Shown piece by piece: positions 61,413 to 64,000 of a stretch of DNA of 64,000 bases (the stretch's first letter is position 1; every line of letters begins with the position of its first letter). The stretch comes from Streptoalloteichus hindustanus. Lineage in GTDB: Bacteria; Actinomycetota; Actinomycetes; Mycobacteriales; Pseudonocardiaceae. The translations under genes were made by a program, and so were the position numbers. Where the stretch lies: positions 124,001-188,000 of the forward strand of contig NZ_FQVN01000007.1 in NCBI RefSeq assembly GCF_900129375.1, in the 5' to 3' direction. The notes beneath the pieces were generated by a model. The model saw only the letters and a list, made by a program, of their open reading frames with translations, did no database searches and was not told where the DNA came from.

Positions 61413-61474
61413 GCACTGGGTAAGCATGACCCGGGGCGGCCACCCGCCCCGAACCGAGCTGAAAGGACACCGAC

Positions 61475-61819
61475 ATGGCCGACCGCGTACTGCGTGGCAG
61501 CCGGCTCGGAGCCGTGAGCTACGAGACCGACCGCAATCACGACCTCGCACCGCGCCGGTCGGTGCGGTACGCCTGTCCGAAGGGCCACGACTTCGAGGTC
61601 CCGTTCTCGGACGACGCCGAGCTGCCCTCGACCTGGGAGTGCCGTCTGCACGGCACCGAGTCCAAGATGATCGACGGCAGCGAGCCGGAGCCGAAGAAGG
61701 TCAAGCCGCCGCGCACCCACTGGGACATGCTGCTGGAGCGGCGCACCATCCCCGAGCTGGAGGAGCTGCTCACCGAGCGCCTGGAGGAGCTGCGCGGCCG
61801 CCGCACGCGGACCGCCTGA
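61475..61819 (+). CDS. rbpA: RNA polymerase-binding protein RbpA
   Basis: A 114-residue essential actinobacterial transcription factor that binds sigma-A and RNA polymerase and stabilises the open complex. Features: N-terminal MADRVLRGSRLGAVSYETDR, the zinc/core domain (YACPKGHDFEVPFSDDAELP, WECRLHG), basic linker PEPKKVKPP, and the sigma-interaction helix THWDMLLERRTIPELEELL. ATG 61475 with GAAAGGA upstream. Bounded by a terminator at 61857. Also linked to basal rifampicin tolerance in actinomycetes, notable next to two rifamycin-inactivating genes elsewhere in the window. Confidence 0.96.
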   Translation: MADRVLRGSRLGAVSYETDRNHDLAPRRSVRYACPKGHDFEVPFSDDAELPSTWECRLHGTESKMIDGSEPEPKKVKPPRTHWDMLLERRTIPELEELLTERLEELRGRRTRTA

Positions 61820-61856
61820 CCTCTCCTCGGCCCGCCGCGCCGGGCGCAGGAAGCGA

Positions 61857-61894
61857 GAAGGCCATTCGGGTGACGACCCGGATGGCCTTCTTTC
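61857..61894 (+). terminator. Intrinsic terminator of rbpA
   Basis: 15-nt arms (GAAGGCCATTCGGGT, one mismatch), GACG loop, followed by a short T-rich run (TTT at 61891-61893). Confidence 0.9.
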
Positions 61895-62051
61895 GTCTTC
61901 CCATCCCGCCCCCGCACCTCACGCACCGCAGCGGCGACGTCGTCAGCGGACACGCGGGGAGCGTCGCGGCGGGCGCCGGCAGGGGTGGCCGGAACCCTCG
62001 CAAGATCACCCGGACGTGTGACGGGCTGGTCGCTCCGGGCTGGAACGCGGC

Positions 62052-62103
62052 CGGGCGGGGGCGGGGCCGGTCCGGTCGTCCGGATCGGCCCCGCCCCCGC
62101 CCG
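62052..62103. terminator. Strong GC-rich hairpin between convergent genes
   Basis: 18-bp arms (CGGGCGGGGGCGGGGCCG) around a 16-nt loop that itself can pair (TCCGG/CCGGA), 23 bp after the mannosyltransferase stop on the minus strand. No U-tract. Confidence 0.8.
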
Positions 62104-62125
62104 TATCAGGCCGCGTCGGCGCTGG

Positions 62126-62920
62126 TCAGCGGCGGCGGAACAGGTTGCGCACCTGCTCGCCGCGCCGCCGCAGGCCCCACTTGGTGACCCGCAGCAACGC
62201 CTCGCGCACGATGTTGCCGCTCATCTTCGACTCGCCGCGCTCGCGCTCGGTGAAGGTGATCGGCACCTCGACGACCTCGAAACCGGCCTCGATGGCCCGC
62301 CAGCCCAGGTCGATCTGGAAGCAGTAGCCCTGCGAGGCCACGTTGTGCAGCTTGATCTTCTCCAGCACGGCCCGCCGGTAGGCGCGGTAGCCGCCGGTGA
62401 TGTCGGAGACCTTCGCGCCCAGCGCCAGCCGCGAGTAGATGTTGCCGCCCCGCGACAGCCACTCGCGGTGCTTGGGCCAGTTCACCACCCGGCCGCCGGG
62501 CACGTACCGGGAGCCGAGCACCACGTCCGCGCCGCCGCCGTCGCGCCGCAGCGCGTCCAGCAGCCGCGGCAGCTCCTCGGGGGCGTGCGAGCCGTCGGCG
62601 TCCATCTCCACGATGACGCCGTAGTCCCGCTCCAGCGCCCACCGGAACCCGGCGATGTAGGCGGCGCCCAGTCCCTCCTTGGTGGTGCGGTGCATGACGT
62701 GCACCCGCTCGTCGGCCTCGGCCATCTCGTCGGCCAGCTCACCGGTGCCGTCGGGGCTCCCGTCGTCCACCACGAGCACGTGCGCCGCGGGCACCGCCGC
62801 GTGCAGCCGCTCGACGATCGGGCCGATGTTCTCCCGCTCGTTGTACGTCGGGATCACCACCAGCACCGGGCCGAGGTCGTCGTCGAGATGCCCCCCGTGG
62901 GCGTCCCGCTGGTCCGCCAT
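62126..62920 (-). CDS. ppm1: Polyprenol monophosphomannose synthase (GT2, Ppm1/DPM1-like)
   Basis: A 264-residue GT2 enzyme transferring mannose from GDP-mannose to polyprenyl phosphate, feeding lipoglycan synthesis and protein O-mannosylation. Motifs: [24 protein letters not shown] (DxD-like nucleotide binding), [11 protein letters not shown] (catalytic DAD), GSRYVPGG, and [20 protein letters not shown] with the terminal [12 protein letters not shown]. The start ATG 62920 is preceded by GAGGAGG nine bases upstream. It follows lnt on the same strand, in the order that is fused in mycobacterial Ppm1. Confidence 0.94.
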   Translation of the reverse strand: MADQRDAHGGHLDDDLGPVLVVIPTYNERENIGPIVERLHAAVPAAHVLVVDDGSPDGTGELADEMAEADERVHVMHRTTKEGLGAAYIAGFRWALERDYGVIVEMDADGSHAPEELPRLLDALRRDGGGADVVLGSRYVPGGRVVNWPKHREWLSRGGNIYSRLALGAKVSDITGGYRAYRRAVLEKIKLHNVASQGYCFQIDLGWRAIEAGFEVVEVPITFTERERGESKMSGNIVREALLRVTKWGLRRRGEQVRNLFRRR

Positions 62921-62999
62921 GCGTGTTTCCTCCTCGCCGGCACCACTCCCGCGCGCGGGCGTCCCCTCGGGGGACCGGGTGCCGGACCGCCTTCCGTCG

Positions 63000-64000
63000 T
63001 CAGTTCCTGGCCGGATCATCGGCCGTGCCGGCCGAGCCCGCCACCCGCGGCGACGCGCCGGCCACGCCGCGTCGCCGGGCGACGCCGCGCACCATGACCC
63101 AGCCCAGCGCCGCCACCCCGAGCGCGCTCAACACCCACTCGGGGACGGCACCGAGCCGGGTGGCCAGCGTAGCCGTCGTCCGCAGCGGCACGTTCTCGAC
63201 CAGCACATCCGGGGTGAACAGGGCGGTGTCGCGGACCACCGTCCCGTCGGGCCGCACGATCGCGCTCACCCCGCTGGTGGCCGCGACCAGCACCGTCCGG
63301 CCGTGCTCCACGGCCCGCACGCGCGACATGGCGAGCTGCTGGTACGTCATGTCGGTGAAGCCGAACGTGGCGTTGTTGCTGGGGATGGCCAGCACCTGCG
63401 CGCCCGAGCGGACGGTGTCGGTGACCGCCCAGTCGAAGGCGATCTCGTAGCAGGTGGCCACGCCCACCTTCGCCCGCCCCATCTGGAAGCTGACCGCCTC
63501 GCCGCCGGGGCCGAACTCGCGCTGGAGCTTGTCGACGAAGTCCGGGCTGACCGTGCGCAGCAGCCCCCGCAGCGGCATGGTCTCGCCGAAGGGCTGCAAC
63601 TGGCGCTTGGTGTACTCGGCGACCGGGCCGCGCTGGGGGTCCCAGTGGATCGCGGTGTTGCGCAGCCACCCCGTGGGCGGGGTGATCACGGCGCCGACGG
63701 AGGTGGGCGCGTTGACGTCGCGCACCGCGTTCTCGATGACCGCCCACGCGTCGGGGTTGCGGTAGGGGTCGATGTCGGAGGAGTTCTCCGGCCAGATGAC
63801 GAAGTCCGGCTGGGCCACCCGGCCGGCCCGCACGGCCTCGGCCAGCTCGTGCGTGCGCTGGGCGTGGTTGTCGAGCACGGCGCGGCGCTGGGCGTTGAAG
63901 TCCAGGCCCAGGCGCGGCACGTTGCCCTGGATCACGGCGGCGGTGGCCGTGCCGGCCTCGGGCTCGGTGCTCACCACCAGCGGCCCGGCCACGGCCCCGG
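63000..64000 (-). CDS. lnt: Apolipoprotein N-acyltransferase, C-terminal part (partial at window edge)
   Basis: At least 333 residues of a nitrilase-fold domain that N-acylates lipoproteins in the membrane. The Glu-Lys-Cys triad is intact: Glu in WPENSSD, Lys in [11 protein letters not shown], Cys in [12 protein letters not shown]-terminal hydrophobic helix ([15 protein letters not shown]) anchors it. The membrane-spanning N-terminal region lies beyond position 64000. The stop lies 80 bp upstream of the mannosyltransferase start, so the two are co-transcribed. The product would act on lipoproteins such as the one at 25326-25772. Confidence 0.94.
   Translation of the reverse strand, partial: GAVAGPLVVSTEPEAGTATAAVIQGNVPRLGLDFNAQRRAVLDNHAQRTHELAEAVRAGRVAQPDFVIWPENSSDIDPYRNPDAWAVIENAVRDVNAPTSVGAVITPPTGWLRNTAIHWDPQRGPVAEYTKRQLQPFGETMPLRGLLRTVSPDFVDKLQREFGPGGEAVSFQMGRAKVGVATCYEIAFDWAVTDTVRSGAQVLAIPSNNATFGFTDMTYQQLAMSRVRAVEHGRTVLVAATSGVSAIVRPDGTVVRDTALFTPDVLVENVPLRTTATLATRLGAVPEWVLSALGVAALGWVMVRGVARRRGVAGASPRVAGSAGTADDPARN

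Overview
The window is high-GC DNA from an actinobacterium. GTG and TTG starts, GTGA-type gene overlaps, RbpA, a class II thymidine kinase, an adjacent Lnt/Ppm1 pair, ECF42 sigma control and many secreted hydrolases all fit. A filamentous member of the Pseudonocardiales (Saccharothrix, Actinosynnema or Lentzea type) is my inference; no rRNA or marker gene fixes the genus. I saw no rRNA, tRNA, CRISPR array, transposase or integrase.

Layout. 1-12.2 kb: secreted and cell-surface functions (trypsin-like protease, I36-type inhibitor, two peptidoglycan hydrolases sharing a C-terminal module, a serine beta-lactamase-like hydrolase, an M1 peptidase), plus an O-methyltransferase, a phosphotransferase and an MFS exporter. 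12.3-23.5 kb: an AfsR-like NB-ARC/TPR regulator, a rifamycin-type glycosyltransferase, a MerR regulator, an ECF42 sigma unit (DHFR-like protein, DGPF/YCII protein, sigma factor) and a rifamycin phosphotransferase. The glycosyltransferase and the phosphotransferase both have a rifamycin-associated element (RAE) upstream, so two rifamycin-inactivating genes lie 7 kb apart.

23.8-30.2 kb is a conflict/defence island: a type VII secretion-like trio (EspC-like protein, WXG-like effector with a DUF6973-type C-terminus, lipoprotein), a roughly 0.95-kb non-coding stretch that is less GC-rich, then a complete Gabija anti-phage pair (gajA, gajB).

30.5-60.3 kb is a mosaic of regulator-plus-target modules, often divergent with a visible operator: TetR with an FAH/MBL fusion, LysR with an amidase, MarR with an MFS, LysR with a PRISE-type SDR, MerR with a DHA2 exporter, HxlR with an imine-reductase-like enzyme, MarR with an MBL hydrolase and MFS. 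Among them are a P450, an epoxide hydrolase, ctaA and a phosphatidylserine-decarboxylase/amidinotransferase-like pair.

60.4-64 kb is core genome: tdk, rbpA (with a sigma-R-type promoter), polyprenol-phosphate mannosyltransferase and the C-terminal part of lnt. Most convergent gene pairs are separated by strong hairpin terminators, which I list with positions.
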